Part shown: one piece after another, positions 24,663 through 34,857 of the stretch
Numbering within the stretch: the stretch's first letter is position 1
How the letters are laid out: each line of letters opens with the position of its first letter
DNA from: WHTK01 sp963711035
GTDB taxonomy: Bacteria > Chloroflexota > Dehalococcoidia > DSTF01 > WHTK01
Direction: 5' to 3'
NCBI GenBank assembly: GCA_963711035.1
Contig: CAVQCN010000003.1
Span: 682,001 to 746,000, forward strand
DNA length: 64,000 nt
Notes under the pieces: model-generated
What the model saw: only the letters and a program-made list of their open reading frames with translations
What the model was told of the DNA's origin: nothing
Databases searched by the model: none
Position numbers and translations under genes: made by a program

Positions 24663-25033
24663 ACGGTCCGTCCTGCCACGATGCCAGCGTAGGCCGCGAT
24701 GAGGCCGATCGCAACGCTAAAGAGGACGTTCGCCGCGGCCGTGGCGAAGTCGCCGGTGTCCAGGCGGTCGACGGACTCGTACATGAAGGTCGAAAACGTC
24801 GTGTAAGCGCCGAGGAAGCCCGTGCCGATCATCAGGCGCCACGGCCCTGTGACGAGAAAGCGATCCTCGGTGACGGTGAGGAAGAAGCCGAGCAGGAAGG
24901 CGCCGGTGAGGTTGACGACCATGGTGCCGAGGACGGTGGGCCGGCCGAGCAGGTCGTTGACCCAGCCCTGCACCTCATAGCGCGATAGGGCGCCCAGGGC
25001 GCCGGCAAAGCCGATCAGCGCAAGTCGGTCCAG
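24659..25033 (-). CDS. crcB: Fluoride exporter CrcB, probable CTG start
   Basis: A small four-helix fluoride channel of the Fluc family. Starting at CTG 25033 gives 124 residues, the family norm, with LDRLALIGFAGALGALSRYE at the N-terminus. GGAGG sits 6 bases before the CTG. Longer versions would begin inside the katG terminator and add about 60 unrelated residues. Core motifs include GTMVVNLTGAFLLGFF (pore Asn), TGFLGAYTTFSTF (the conserved aromatic box) and an Arg in LSRYE. I looked for a fluoride riboswitch upstream and saw none. Confidence 0.88.
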   Translation of the reverse strand: MDRLALIGFAGALGALSRYEVQGWVNDLLGRPTVLGTMVVNLTGAFLLGFFLTVTEDRFLVTGPWRLMIGTGFLGAYTTFSTFMYESVDRLDTGDFATAAANVLFSVAIGLIAAYAGIVAGRTV

Positions 25034-25189
25034 TTGGGCCCTCCGCCCAGGGCGCGTTTCAGGGTGCGCCGCGCAGGTTTGCCTCCGTTCGGTCGAAAGC
25101 GTCGTCTGCGCCTGGTGGTTCAGGTGGTCGATTCTCAGAATACCCTCGGAGGCGTCGAAAGCGCTAATCCGGGTCTCTTGCGAGAAAAG

Positions 25190-25226
25190 AAACGGCTCCA
25201 GGATGTCGCACACCCCGGAGCCGTTT
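25190..25226 (-). terminator. Terminator downstream of katG
   Basis: The stem AAACGGCTCC / GGAGCCGTTT has a 17-base loop; on the minus strand it is followed by CTTTTCTC. It separates katG from crcB. Confidence 0.75.
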
Positions 25227-25244
25227 GTTTGACGTTAGCTCAGA

Positions 25245-27377
<2,133 letters not shown>

Positions 27378-27466
27378 TTCGCTTCTCCTCCTGATTATTC
27401 GCTGATGCTGCGCAACGCTCTGTGAAATCGGGCCTCAGTGTAGATTCAGATTGGCCATCGAGCCAG

Positions 27467-27913
27467 TCATCCTTCTCGATCGATTGCTCTTTCTGGCGAA
27501 TTGGCACATTCCCCGCAGATGCCCCGGAAAATGACCTCTGCATTGGAGACGATGAAGCCCTGGCGCTCGCTCTCCGGGATGGCGAGGGAGCTGAAATCGG
27601 CATGCAGGTCGCGGATGGTGCCGCAACGCCGGCAGACCAGGTGATGGTGGTCGGACGCATTGGTGTCGAAGCGGGTGGCGCCGGTGCCAATGTCGATCTG
27701 CTGCAACGCACCGACCTCGACGAGCTCGTGCAGCGTCTCGTACACCGTCTTCAGGGAGATGGCGGGCATGTCGCCGCGCACCTCGTCCCAGACCGCTTCC
27801 GCCGTGGTGTGGCGGTTGGCGCCGGCGAGGGCACGAAAGATCTGATGGCGCTGCGGCGTAATTCTCAGCCCATGGGCCCGAAACTTCTCGACTAGCTGTT
27901 CGACTGTTTGCAC
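27467..27913 (-). CDS. Fur-family regulator, PerR-like
   Basis: A 148-residue metal-dependent repressor. The winged helix has RITPQRHQIFRAL and SLKTVYETLHELVEVG, and the metal/dimer domain has DHHHLVCRRCG and GICGECA (two CxxC pairs for structural zinc). GTG 27913 follows GAGAAG; a TTG at 27946 lies inside an inverted repeat and is less likely. Its position just upstream of katG suggests PerR-type regulation of peroxide stress genes, but Fur or Zur roles cannot be excluded by sequence alone. Confidence 0.88.
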   Translation of the reverse strand: MQTVEQLVEKFRAHGLRITPQRHQIFRALAGANRHTTAEAVWDEVRGDMPAISLKTVYETLHELVEVGALQQIDIGTGATRFDTNASDHHHLVCRRCGTIRDLHADFSSLAIPESERQGFIVSNAEVIFRGICGECANSPERAIDREG

Positions 27914-27930
27914 GTGAGCTTCTCGATAAC

Positions 27931-27974
27931 CATTGTTGATCGACAAGTCATGTTGTCAAGGCCTATCAACAATG
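27931..27974. promoter_or_regulatory. Inverted-repeat operator upstream of the Fur/PerR gene
   Basis: A perfect 10-base inverted repeat, CATTGTTGAT (27931-27940) and ATCAACAATG (27965-27974). Within it are two TTGT...ACAA dyads, TTGTTGATCGACAA (27933-27946) and one at 27953-27972. It lies between prmC and the regulator gene and could be an autoregulatory site. Confidence 0.5.
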
Positions 27975-27986
27975 ATTTACGATACT

Positions 27987-28841
27987 TTACGTATTGACGA
28001 TGAGCACCCGTGGCAGGCCGGCGAGGTCGATCGCGACCTCTGTCCGAGCCCGCGGGAACTGCTCGGTCGCCAGCACTCGCAGCGCTTCGGCCTGGCCGGC
28101 ACCGAACTCGAGCAGGACGGAGCCGCCCGGCCGGAGATAACGCGGCGCCTGTCGTAGCAGCCTGCGGATCAGGTCGAGGCCGTCCATTCCGGCTTCGAGA
28201 GCAACGCGCGGCTCGTGGTCTCTGATCTCCGTCGGCAGGGCCTGCCAGTCGCCCAACGTGACATAAGGGAGGTTCGCCACAATGATGTCGACTCGCGTGT
28301 CGAGGCCTTCCAGCAGGCTGCCGCGCCGAAACGAGACGCGACGTTCGAGGCCGTGATGCAACGCGTTCTCGCGCGCCACTGCCAGGGCCTCGGACGAGAC
28401 GTCGGAGGCGTACACCTCGGCGTGTGGCAGCTCCAGCGCCAACGTAACCGCGATCGCGCCGCTGCCGGTACCGATATCAGTGATCAGGGGGCCGCGCGGC
28501 CGCGCGGTGCGCCTCGAGGCCTCAATTGCGGCTTCGATTAGCAGCTCTGTCTCGGGGCGCGGAATGAGGGTCGCTGACGTGACATGAAAATCGCGACCGT
28601 AGAACTCGCGCTGACCGACGATGTACGCGGTCGGCTCGCCCGCGATGCGGCGCGCAATCAGCGCTTCTAGCGATGTCGCGCAATCAGGCGTGAAAGGCTC
28701 TTCGAAGCGTTGAAAGAGGGCGGCGCGGTTGCAGTGCAGGACGTGACGCAGCAGCACCTCGGCTTCGAGGTCTGCTTCGGGCAGACCGGCGTTTCGCAGG
28801 CGGGAGCGGGCGGCGGACAACGCCTCGCGCAGGGTCGTCAC
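27987..28841 (-). CDS. prmC: Peptide chain release factor N5-glutamine methyltransferase
   Basis: A 284-residue methyltransferase that modifies the GGQ glutamine of release factors. The helical N-terminal domain (TLREALSAARSRLRNAGL) precedes the SAM-binding fold with ITDIGTGSGAIAVTLAL and the active-site NPPY-type motif, here NLPY (IIVANLPYVTL), a change from the usual second Pro. GTG 28841 overlaps the prfA stop (GTGA), the classic prfA-prmC coupling. A longer frame towards 29483 is an antisense-like artefact. Confidence 0.93.
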   Translation of the reverse strand: MTTLREALSAARSRLRNAGLPEADLEAEVLLRHVLHCNRAALFQRFEEPFTPDCATSLEALIARRIAGEPTAYIVGQREFYGRDFHVTSATLIPRPETELLIEAAIEASRRTARPRGPLITDIGTGSGAIAVTLALELPHAEVYASDVSSEALAVARENALHHGLERRVSFRRGSLLEGLDTRVDIIVANLPYVTLGDWQALPTEIRDHEPRVALEAGMDGLDLIRRLLRQAPRYLRPGGSVLLEFGAGQAEALRVLATEQFPRARTEVAIDLAGLPRVLIVNT

Positions 28842-29908
28842 ACGAGCGAGGCTTCGAGACGTTGCGCCTGATCGGCCGTAGCGACGGCGTCGATCACGTC
28901 GTCGATATCGCCGTCCATGAAGGCGGGCAGGCCGTGGCGCGTGTAGCCGACGCGGTGGTCGGTGATGCGATCCTGGGGGAAGTTGTAGGTGCGAATCTTC
29001 TCGGCGCGCTCGCCGGTACCCACCTGCATGCGGCGCGAGTCGCTCGTCTGGGCGATCTGCTCTTCTTCGTGGATCTGCAGCAGACGCGACCGCAGCACGC
29101 TCATCGCTTTGACACGGTTTTTGAGTTGCGAGCGTTCGTCCTGACATTGCACGACAATGCCGGTGGGGACGTGCGTCAGCCGCACGGCGGTGGCGACCTT
29201 GTTGACGTTCTGGCCACCGGCGCCTCCCGAGTGGTAGATGTCGATGCGAATATCCTTCTCGTCGATGTCGACCTCGATCTCCTCCGCCTCGGGCAGCACG
29301 GCGATCGTAGCAGTGCTCGTGTGGATGCGGCCGCTCGCTTCCGTCTCCGGCACGCGCTGCACGCGGTGGCCACCGCTCTCGTACTTGAGGCGTGAGTAAG
29401 CGCCGCGGCCCTGCACTTCGAAGACGATTTCCTTGAAACCGCCCTTCTCGCTCTCGCTGGCAGAGATGACCTCGACCTGCCATCGTTTGCGGTCGGCGTA
29501 GCGGGAGTACATGCGGTAGAGGTCGCCCGCGAACAGCGACGCTTCCTCACCGCCGGTGCCGGCGCGAATCTCCATGATGACGTTGCGCTCGTCATGCGGG
29601 TCGGCCGGTAGAAGGGCGATACGCAGGTCGTTGTCGAGGCGGTCACGCTCGGGCTCGAGGCTGTGCAGCTCGTCGCGGGCCAGGCGGGTCATGTCAGGGT
29701 CGTCGGACTCGTCCGCCATCTGCCGCGCCTCGCCGATCTGCTCCTCGACGGAGCGCAGCTGGCGGTAGAGGCTCACGACCTGGTCCAGGGAGGCGCGCTC
29801 CTTGGCCAGCTCCTGCAGACGCTGGTAATCGGCGACGACTTCAGGCCGCCCCATCTCCTCGGTAAGGCCCTCGTACCGCTCTTCTATGGTTCGCAGCTTG
29901 TCCAGCAT
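28838..29908 (-). CDS. prfA: Peptide chain release factor 1
   Basis: A 356-residue class I release factor reading UAA and UAG. The GGQ peptidyl-tRNA hydrolysis motif is in SGGAGGQNVNKVATA, and the codon-recognition region (HRVQRVPETEASGRIHTS) is typical of RF1. The N-terminal coiled domain and length are normal. It is followed without a gap by prmC, which methylates it. The 5' flank up to the SBP gene is 153 bases and holds divergent promoters that I cannot define well. Confidence 0.96.
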   Translation of the reverse strand: MLDKLRTIEERYEGLTEEMGRPEVVADYQRLQELAKERASLDQVVSLYRQLRSVEEQIGEARQMADESDDPDMTRLARDELHSLEPERDRLDNDLRIALLPADPHDERNVIMEIRAGTGGEEASLFAGDLYRMYSRYADRKRWQVEVISASESEKGGFKEIVFEVQGRGAYSRLKYESGGHRVQRVPETEASGRIHTSTATIAVLPEAEEIEVDIDEKDIRIDIYHSGGAGGQNVNKVATAVRLTHVPTGIVVQCQDERSQLKNRVKAMSVLRSRLLQIHEEEQIAQTSDSRRMQVGTGERAEKIRTYNFPQDRITDHRVGYTRHGLPAFMDGDIDDVIDAVATADQAQRLEASLV

Positions 29909-30061
29909 GGATGTTGGGTTCGTCCTCTGTGAGTTTGTCTCTGCCCGCCAATGGCGAGTGTAGCACAGGTGAGCGTATTTCCCGCCCTCGGACGGGTCTG
30001 ATGATGCCGGTAACGCCGTCCATCTGCGATAATGCCGCCGGAACGGAAGGGACTTTCCGAA

Positions 30062-31153
30062 ATGGTCAGAGGTAAGGCAGCGCCCCTGATGGCGTTGCTG
30101 TCCGTCCTGCTCCTGGCCTTGGCGATGGGAGCGTGCAGCAACTCGAGCTCAGCCGGCTCCAGCGCCGATGCGAAGCCCCGCGTCGTCATCATCCACTCCT
30201 ACGACGGCGATTTTCGCTGGACGGCGGAGCAGAACCAGGGCATTCTCGACGGCCTGGCGCGCGCCGGCTACAAGGAAGGCGATCAGTACGACTTGCGCGT
30301 CTTCTACATGGACACGCGCCTCAACTTCAAGACGCCCGAAGAGATCCAGGTGCGCGCCGATATCGCCACGCGCACGATCGACGAGTTCAAGCCCTCCCTC
30401 GTCTTTGTCACGGACGATGCGGCGGTCAACTACGTGGCGCTTCCGTACCTGGAGGCCCATCCGGACACGGATATCTCGTTCGTCTTCTCCGGCGTGAACG
30501 GCGATCCGAGCACCTATCCGATGGTGCAGAGCCTGGAGCACCCGGGCGCGCCGATCACCGGCACGCTGGAGCGCATCCCCTTCCAGCTTGCCTTCGAGGC
30601 GGCGGCGAAGCTCTTCGCCGGCTCGAAGAAGGTCGTCCTCCTCGCCGACGACAGCCCCAGCTCGAAGGACGTCGTCGATTCGTTCAACCAGGAGGTGCAG
30701 GCCGGCGAGAGCATGGCGCTGCAGCCGGTGGACTTCCTGCAGATCACGACCTTCGAGCAGTGGAAGCAGGCCATCGAGGACTACCAGGACAAGGCCGACG
30801 CGATCGCTGTTCTCAATTACCACCGCATCGAGGACGGCTCCGGCAACATCATGCCTGCCAAAGAGGTCGCCCAGTGGACCGTCCAGAATAGCAAGATCCC
30901 GGTCTTCGGCCTGATCTCGGACTGGTCAGCGGACGGGTTCGTGATGTCGTTCGGCAACTCGGGGTACAAGACTGGGCTCTATGTGGGGTTGCGCGGCGCC
31001 GACATCCTCGACGGCAAGCCAGCCGGCGACATGCCGATCCTCGACCCCGAGGAATACGAGACGACCTACAACGTCGATACGGCCCAGCAGACGGGCCTGG
31101 ACATCCCGCCCGAGGACCTGTTGGACGCCGCGGAGATCTACCCGCAGCACTAA
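30062..31153 (+). CDS. Orphan substrate-binding lipoprotein (ABC_sub_bind type)
   Basis: A 363-residue lipoprotein. ATG 30062 gives VRGKAAPLMALLSVLLLALA and a lipobox MGAC (Cys25). The mature part is a two-lobed binding protein (RVVIIHSYDGDFRWTAEQNQ, LVFVTDDAAVNYVALPYL, PVFGLISDWSADGFVMSFG) resembling the ABC_sub_bind family often tied to sensors or tryptophan-like ligands. No permease or ATPase gene is adjacent, so it may work with a distant transporter or as a sensor. The ligand is unknown. Confidence 0.8.
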   Translation: MVRGKAAPLMALLSVLLLALAMGACSNSSSAGSSADAKPRVVIIHSYDGDFRWTAEQNQGILDGLARAGYKEGDQYDLRVFYMDTRLNFKTPEEIQVRADIATRTIDEFKPSLVFVTDDAAVNYVALPYLEAHPDTDISFVFSGVNGDPSTYPMVQSLEHPGAPITGTLERIPFQLAFEAAAKLFAGSKKVVLLADDSPSSKDVVDSFNQEVQAGESMALQPVDFLQITTFEQWKQAIEDYQDKADAIAVLNYHRIEDGSGNIMPAKEVAQWTVQNSKIPVFGLISDWSADGFVMSFGNSGYKTGLYVGLRGADILDGKPAGDMPILDPEEYETTYNVDTAQQTGLDIPPEDLLDAAEIYPQH

Positions 31154-31229
31154 GTGTTCGTCCGTTATCAACCTAGGGGAGGTTGGTAAGCCTCGCCGCA
31201 GGCCTTGCAGACTCCGTTGTGGACGGCCC

Positions 31230-32519
31230 CTACCCTTGCCCGATTGCCTGATTGCCTTCTCGTATGCGCTGGAGCGCTTCGGCGGGTGAGAGGCGCTCCT
31301 GCAGGCTCGTCGCGAGATCACGCAGCGTGACGGTGTCCGTCGCCAGCTCTTCCGCGCCCAGGATGACGGCGTGGCGTGCGGCGAGCGCGTTGGCGTGGCG
31401 CATCTGGCCGCGCAGGCTGCGCGTCGAGGCGCCCATGACCGCGGTGAGCCCTGCCTGACGCAGAGTGCGGGCGAGGCGCATCGCCTTTCCCAGGCCCGCG
31501 GCATCGACGACCGCGAGGTAGACGTCGGGTGCAGCGGGCGCTTCCGGTTCGAGATCCTGGCGCTTGAGATTGAGGATCAGCCGCTCGATGCCGGTGCCGA
31601 AGCCGATCGCGGGCGTCGGCGGGCCGCCGAGCTGCTCGATGAGACCGTCGTAGCGGCCGCCGCCGCCGATCACGCTCTGCGCCCCCTCTATGCGTGGCTC
31701 AAACTCGAAGGCGGTGCGTGTGTAGTAGTCCAGGCCGCGCACCAGCGTCGGGTTGAGCTGGTAGGCGATGCCGAGGTCAGTGAGCAGCGATTGCAGCGTC
31801 GTGAAGTGCTCAGCGCAGGACTCGCAAAGGTTGTCGATCAGTTTCGGCGCGGCTGCCTTGAACGGCTGGCAGGGCGCGTTCTTGCAGTCGAGCAGGCGCA
31901 GCGGGTTGACGTCGTAGCGGCGGCGGCAGTCGGCGCACATCAGATCGATCTTGTCGGCGTAATAGGCGCGCAGCTTCTGCAGATACGCGGGTCGGCAAAC
32001 CCCGTCGCCGATACTGTTGATCTGCAGTGTCCAGTCGCTGAGGCCCAGCGCCTGGTAGAACGTCGCCAGCAGGTCGATGACCTCGGCGTCCACGGTCGGC
32101 GCGCCGTCGCCGATCGATTCGATGCCGAATTGGTGGTGCACGCGGTAGCGGCCCGCCTGGGGCCGGTCGTAGCGAAAGACGTCGATGAAGTAGAAGAGAC
32201 GCACCGGCTGCGGTAGCGAGGCCATGCCGTGCTCGAGGTAAGCCCGGCAGACGCCCGCCGTGCCCTCCGGGCGCAGGACGAGGTCGTCACCGCCGCGGTC
32301 CTCGAAGCGGTACATCTCCTTGTCGACCACGTCGGTGCCTTCGGCGCCGGGACGCAGCCAGACGCCGGCGTGCTCGAAGACGGGCGTCTGAATCTCGCCG
32401 TAGCCGTAGGATTCGGCCACGCGCGTCGCCGTCGCCTTGATCCAGCGCCAGTACGGCTGCTCGTCGGGCAGGAGGTCGGCTACGCCTCTCGGCGCCTGGA
32501 ACTGCTTGTTGTCAGGCAT
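31230..32519 (-). CDS. hisS: Histidine-tRNA ligase
   Basis: A 429-residue class II aminoacyl-tRNA synthetase that charges tRNA-His. The class II motifs are visible: FRYDRPQAGRYRVHHQFGIE (motif 2), LVRGLDYYTRTAFEF (His-specific) and GFGTGIERLIL (motif 3). The C-terminal anticodon-binding domain ends the protein (LARTLRQAGLTAVMG). The length is typical. It converges with the binding lipoprotein gene; a 76-base gap separates them. Confidence 0.96.
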   Translation of the reverse strand: MPDNKQFQAPRGVADLLPDEQPYWRWIKATATRVAESYGYGEIQTPVFEHAGVWLRPGAEGTDVVDKEMYRFEDRGGDDLVLRPEGTAGVCRAYLEHGMASLPQPVRLFYFIDVFRYDRPQAGRYRVHHQFGIESIGDGAPTVDAEVIDLLATFYQALGLSDWTLQINSIGDGVCRPAYLQKLRAYYADKIDLMCADCRRRYDVNPLRLLDCKNAPCQPFKAAAPKLIDNLCESCAEHFTTLQSLLTDLGIAYQLNPTLVRGLDYYTRTAFEFEPRIEGAQSVIGGGGRYDGLIEQLGGPPTPAIGFGTGIERLILNLKRQDLEPEAPAAPDVYLAVVDAAGLGKAMRLARTLRQAGLTAVMGASTRSLRGQMRHANALAARHAVILGAEELATDTVTLRDLATSLQERLSPAEALQRIREGNQAIGQG

Positions 32520-32602
32520 GGGATACGAGCATAGCGCCTTCCCGCTGCTGGGCGAAGTCGGCGCGCCTGCACGGCATCGTCGGCGAAGGGCATAATAGAA
32601 CC

Positions 32603-33184
32603 GTGATCGAAGAAATCTCCCGCCGCCTGGCTTCGTACGAGGTGCGCAGTCTTTCGTCCGCCGGCCTGCCCGAGGCCGCCGTGCTGATCGCCCTGTACAG
32701 CGCCCACGACGACCTGCACGTCATCCTCACCAAGCGTACGGACAAGGTCGAGCACCACAAAGGCGAGATCTCCTTTCCCGGAGGCGCTCGAGACCTGACT
32801 GACGCCGACCTCGGCTTCACTGCCCTGCGTGAAAGCGAGGAGGAGATCGGCCTGATGCCGGACGACGTGCGCCTTATCGGTCGCGTGGACGACATCGTCA
32901 CGACGAGCGGCTTCCACGTCTCGGCATTCGTGGGCGAAATCGATCCGGCGTGCTCGCCGTACGCGTGGCGCTTGCAGGCCACCGAGGTCGCCGAGGTGCT
33001 GGAGGTGCCGCTGCGCCACCTGCTGGACCCGGGCAGCCTGGTCGAGGTGCCGCGACAGCGCAACGGCCGGCTGCTGCTCATGGAAGCCTATCGCTTCCAC
33101 GAGCACATGATCTGGGGCGCAACCGCGCGTATGCTGCGCAACTTCATGGACGTTGCGTTCGCGGAAAACGTCGTCCCGAGCTAG
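32603..33184 (+). CDS. Nudix hydrolase, CoA pyrophosphatase-like
   Basis: A 193-residue Nudix protein. FPGGARDLTDADLGFTALRE followed by SEEEIGL is the Nudix box, with Asp for Glu at its first acidic position as in many CoA/NUDT7-type members. The preceding TKRTDKVEHHKGEISFPGG block is the CoAse signature. It probably cleaves CoA or CoA esters to 4'-phosphopantetheine. GTG start. The downstream phosphatase begins two bases after its stop. Confidence 0.85.
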   Translation: MIEEISRRLASYEVRSLSSAGLPEAAVLIALYSAHDDLHVILTKRTDKVEHHKGEISFPGGARDLTDADLGFTALRESEEEIGLMPDDVRLIGRVDDIVTTSGFHVSAFVGEIDPACSPYAWRLQATEVAEVLEVPLRHLLDPGSLVEVPRQRNGRLLLMEAYRFHEHMIWGATARMLRNFMDVAFAENVVPS

Positions 33185-33186
33185 CG

Positions 33187-33834
33187 ATGCGGTTGATCCT
33201 GGTGCGCCACGGCGAGTCCGTCGGCAATTTCGAGAACCGCCTGCAGGGCCACAACGACTACGACCTCACCGACCTGGGACGTCGTCAGGCGCAGCTCACG
33301 GGTCAGCGGCTGTCCGCGCTCGGTGCCTCGGCGCTATACACGAGCCCGCTGCTCCGCGCCGCTGCCACGGCGCGGACCATCGGTGAGCACCTCGACGTCG
33401 AGCCGCGGATTCTGGCCGACGTCAGCGAATACCACTTCGGCGAGCTGGCAGGGGCGACGTACGCAGATCTCCGCCGACACTTCGGCGGACCGCCTCCCGG
33501 CAGCGCCCAACCGGGCGACCGCGTCTACCCCGGCGAGGAAGGGCGAGAGAACTTCTTCCGCCGCGTTACGGAGTCGATCTGGGGCGTGATGGAGACGCAC
33601 CCGGACGAGACCGTCGCCGTCGTCTCCCACGGCGGTCCGATCGCGCTCTTCTGCCAGACCGTCCTGGGCCTGCCGTACAGGCGGCCGATGCCATTCGCGA
33701 TTGGCAACTGCTCTTTGACGCTGATCGAAGTCGAAGACGCGCGGCCGGCCAGCGAGGCCTCGAAAGTGCTCGCGTACCTGAACGACGCTTGCCATCTCAA
33801 GGCTCTTGCGACGGCTTCTGAGGAATTTGCATAA
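33187..33834 (+). CDS. Histidine phosphatase family (phosphoglycerate mutase-like) protein
   Basis: A 215-residue protein with the catalytic RHG motif at the start (MRLILVRHGESVGNFENRLQ), GHNDYDLTDLGRRQA, and YTSPLLRAAATARTI with the phosphate pocket Arg. The second His is in VAVVSHGGPIALF. It lacks the inserts of true dPGM, so it is probably a broad phosphatase such as a PhoE/CobC-type. ATG 33187 immediately follows the Nudix stop, so the two share a transcript. Confidence 0.9.
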   Translation: MRLILVRHGESVGNFENRLQGHNDYDLTDLGRRQAQLTGQRLSALGASALYTSPLLRAAATARTIGEHLDVEPRILADVSEYHFGELAGATYADLRRHFGGPPPGSAQPGDRVYPGEEGRENFFRRVTESIWGVMETHPDETVAVVSHGGPIALFCQTVLGLPYRRPMPFAIGNCSLTLIEVEDARPASEASKVLAYLNDACHLKALATASEEFA

Positions 33835-33870
33835 CGAATTCGTGGAAAGTGCGTTATCATTTACGAAGGG

Positions 33871-33899
33871 TTGACGCCTCCCACAGGCGTCGTTAGGAT
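33871..33899 (+). promoter_or_regulatory. Promoter of the bactofilin gene
   Basis: TTGACG (33871-33876), 17 bases, TAGGAT (33894-33899). Transcription would begin near 33906, just before the first hairpin of the leader. The spacer itself holds a GACGCCT/AGGCGTC dyad (33873-33891). Confidence 0.5.
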
Positions 33900-33906
33900 T
33901 TTCGGC

Positions 33907-34035
33907 GTCCCTCCTGGCGGCCAGGGACAGGTGACCCAGCCATGACGTTGAGACGTCACTCCAGACTTCCCCAACAAGACTAGGTTTTTTGCAATACGTG
34001 GCTGGGTGCCCGCACCCAGAAAGGAGACCTCATCG
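33907..34035 (+). ncRNA. Structured 5' leader of the bactofilin gene, possible cis-regulatory RNA
   Basis: About 130 bases with several helices: GTCCCT/AGGGAC (33907-33928), a long-range pairing ACCCAGCCA (33934-33942) with TGGCTGGGT (33999-34007), and TGACGT-TGAG-ACGTCA (33943-33958) nested inside it. The 3' strand of the long helix can instead form GGGTGC-CC-GCACCC (34004-34017), just before the AAGGAG of the gene. Two mutually exclusive folds near the ribosome site are riboswitch-like. I cannot match it to a known class. Confidence 0.45.
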
Positions 34036-34740
34036 ATGAGCTTTTTCGGCGGTAACTCTTCCCGCCCCGTAACCGGTCGCGGCGCTGACGACGAGGACCG
34101 CAGCTCGCGCTCCGAGACGACTTTCCTCGGCGATGCCGCCCAGGCCCTGCCGAACCGCTCGGAGCCCATGTCGCGCAACCTGCTCGACGCCGAGCCGCGT
34201 CCGGGTCCGGCCGCGACGGAGCAGCCGCGCAGCCAGTCGTCGTCGCAGCCCACGCAAACGTCCTCGCCCGGCCCGACACCTCCCGACCGCTGCACGAACG
34301 TCATCGCTTCGGGCGCCAAGTGGTCCGGTAACCTGACCGTCGACGACAGCGTGCGCATCGAGGGCAACTTCTCCGGTGAGGTACGCGCCAAGGGCACGGT
34401 GCACGTCTCCGAGGGCGCCCAGGTCGATGCCAAGATCCGCGCGGCCTTCGTCGTCGTCTCCGGAAACTTCCGGGGCGAGATCCGCTGCGACCAGCGCGTC
34501 GACCTGCTGCCGCGCAGCCGGGTCAACGGTGAGGTCATCACCAAGGTGCTCAGCGTCCACGAGGGCGCCACGCTGGACGGCCGCGTCCAGATGACGCAGG
34601 GCGAGAACGAGTCGCCGTCGACGGGTTCGTCCCGCGGCCGCGGCTCCTCCAATTCGAGCGCCGAAGAGCGAGCCGAGCGGCGCCAGGAACGCGCCGCCGC
34701 GCAGGCCGCTGCCAGCGCGGAAGACAACTCAGACCAGTAA
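34036..34740 (+). CDS. Bactofilin-family polymer-forming protein
   Basis: A 234-residue protein with a disordered N-terminus (about 85 residues, rich in Ser, Pro and Gln), a bactofilin beta-helix (about 90-190: NVIASGAKWSGNLTVDDSVR, GNFSGEVRAKGTVHVSEG, GNFRGEIRCDQRVDLLPRSR, GEVITKVLSVHEGATLDG), and a charged C-terminal tail rich in Arg, Glu and Ala. Bactofilins form non-polar filaments that scaffold cell-wall or envelope machinery. AAGGAG lies 9 bases before ATG 34036. A structured leader precedes and a strong terminator follows. Confidence 0.88.
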   Translation: MSFFGGNSSRPVTGRGADDEDRSSRSETTFLGDAAQALPNRSEPMSRNLLDAEPRPGPAATEQPRSQSSSQPTQTSSPGPTPPDRCTNVIASGAKWSGNLTVDDSVRIEGNFSGEVRAKGTVHVSEGAQVDAKIRAAFVVVSGNFRGEIRCDQRVDLLPRSRVNGEVITKVLSVHEGATLDGRVQMTQGENESPSTGSSRGRGSSNSSAEERAERRQERAAAQAAASAEDNSDQ

Positions 34741-34761
34741 TCCCGGCTTCGAGCCGTAGAC

Positions 34762-34804
34762 AAAGAGAGGGAGGAGACGATTCGTCTCCTCCCTCTCTTT
34801 TTCG
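34762..34804 (+). terminator. Strong Rho-independent terminator after bactofilin
   Basis: A long perfect stem (34762-34780 with 34782-34800; outer part AAAGAGAGGGAGG) ends in CTCTTTTTC. It also suits the converging aldo/keto reductase gene. Confidence 0.9.
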
Positions 34805-34857
34805 TCTCACGAGGCTGCTGCGTCGGCGGCGCTTGTCAGCCGCGCAGCATGCCCACG

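Noticed and set aside
25034..25190. Fluoride riboswitch upstream of crcB
   Set aside because: I looked for its conserved core and pseudoknot pattern on the minus strand and did not see it.
25034..25213. N-terminal extension of CrcB to a GTG at 25213
   Set aside because: It would start inside the katG terminator and add about 60 residues not found in the family.
27987..29483. 498-codon version of PrmC
   Set aside because: Codons beyond 28841 overlap prfA in another frame; GTGA coupling at 28838-28841 fixes the start.
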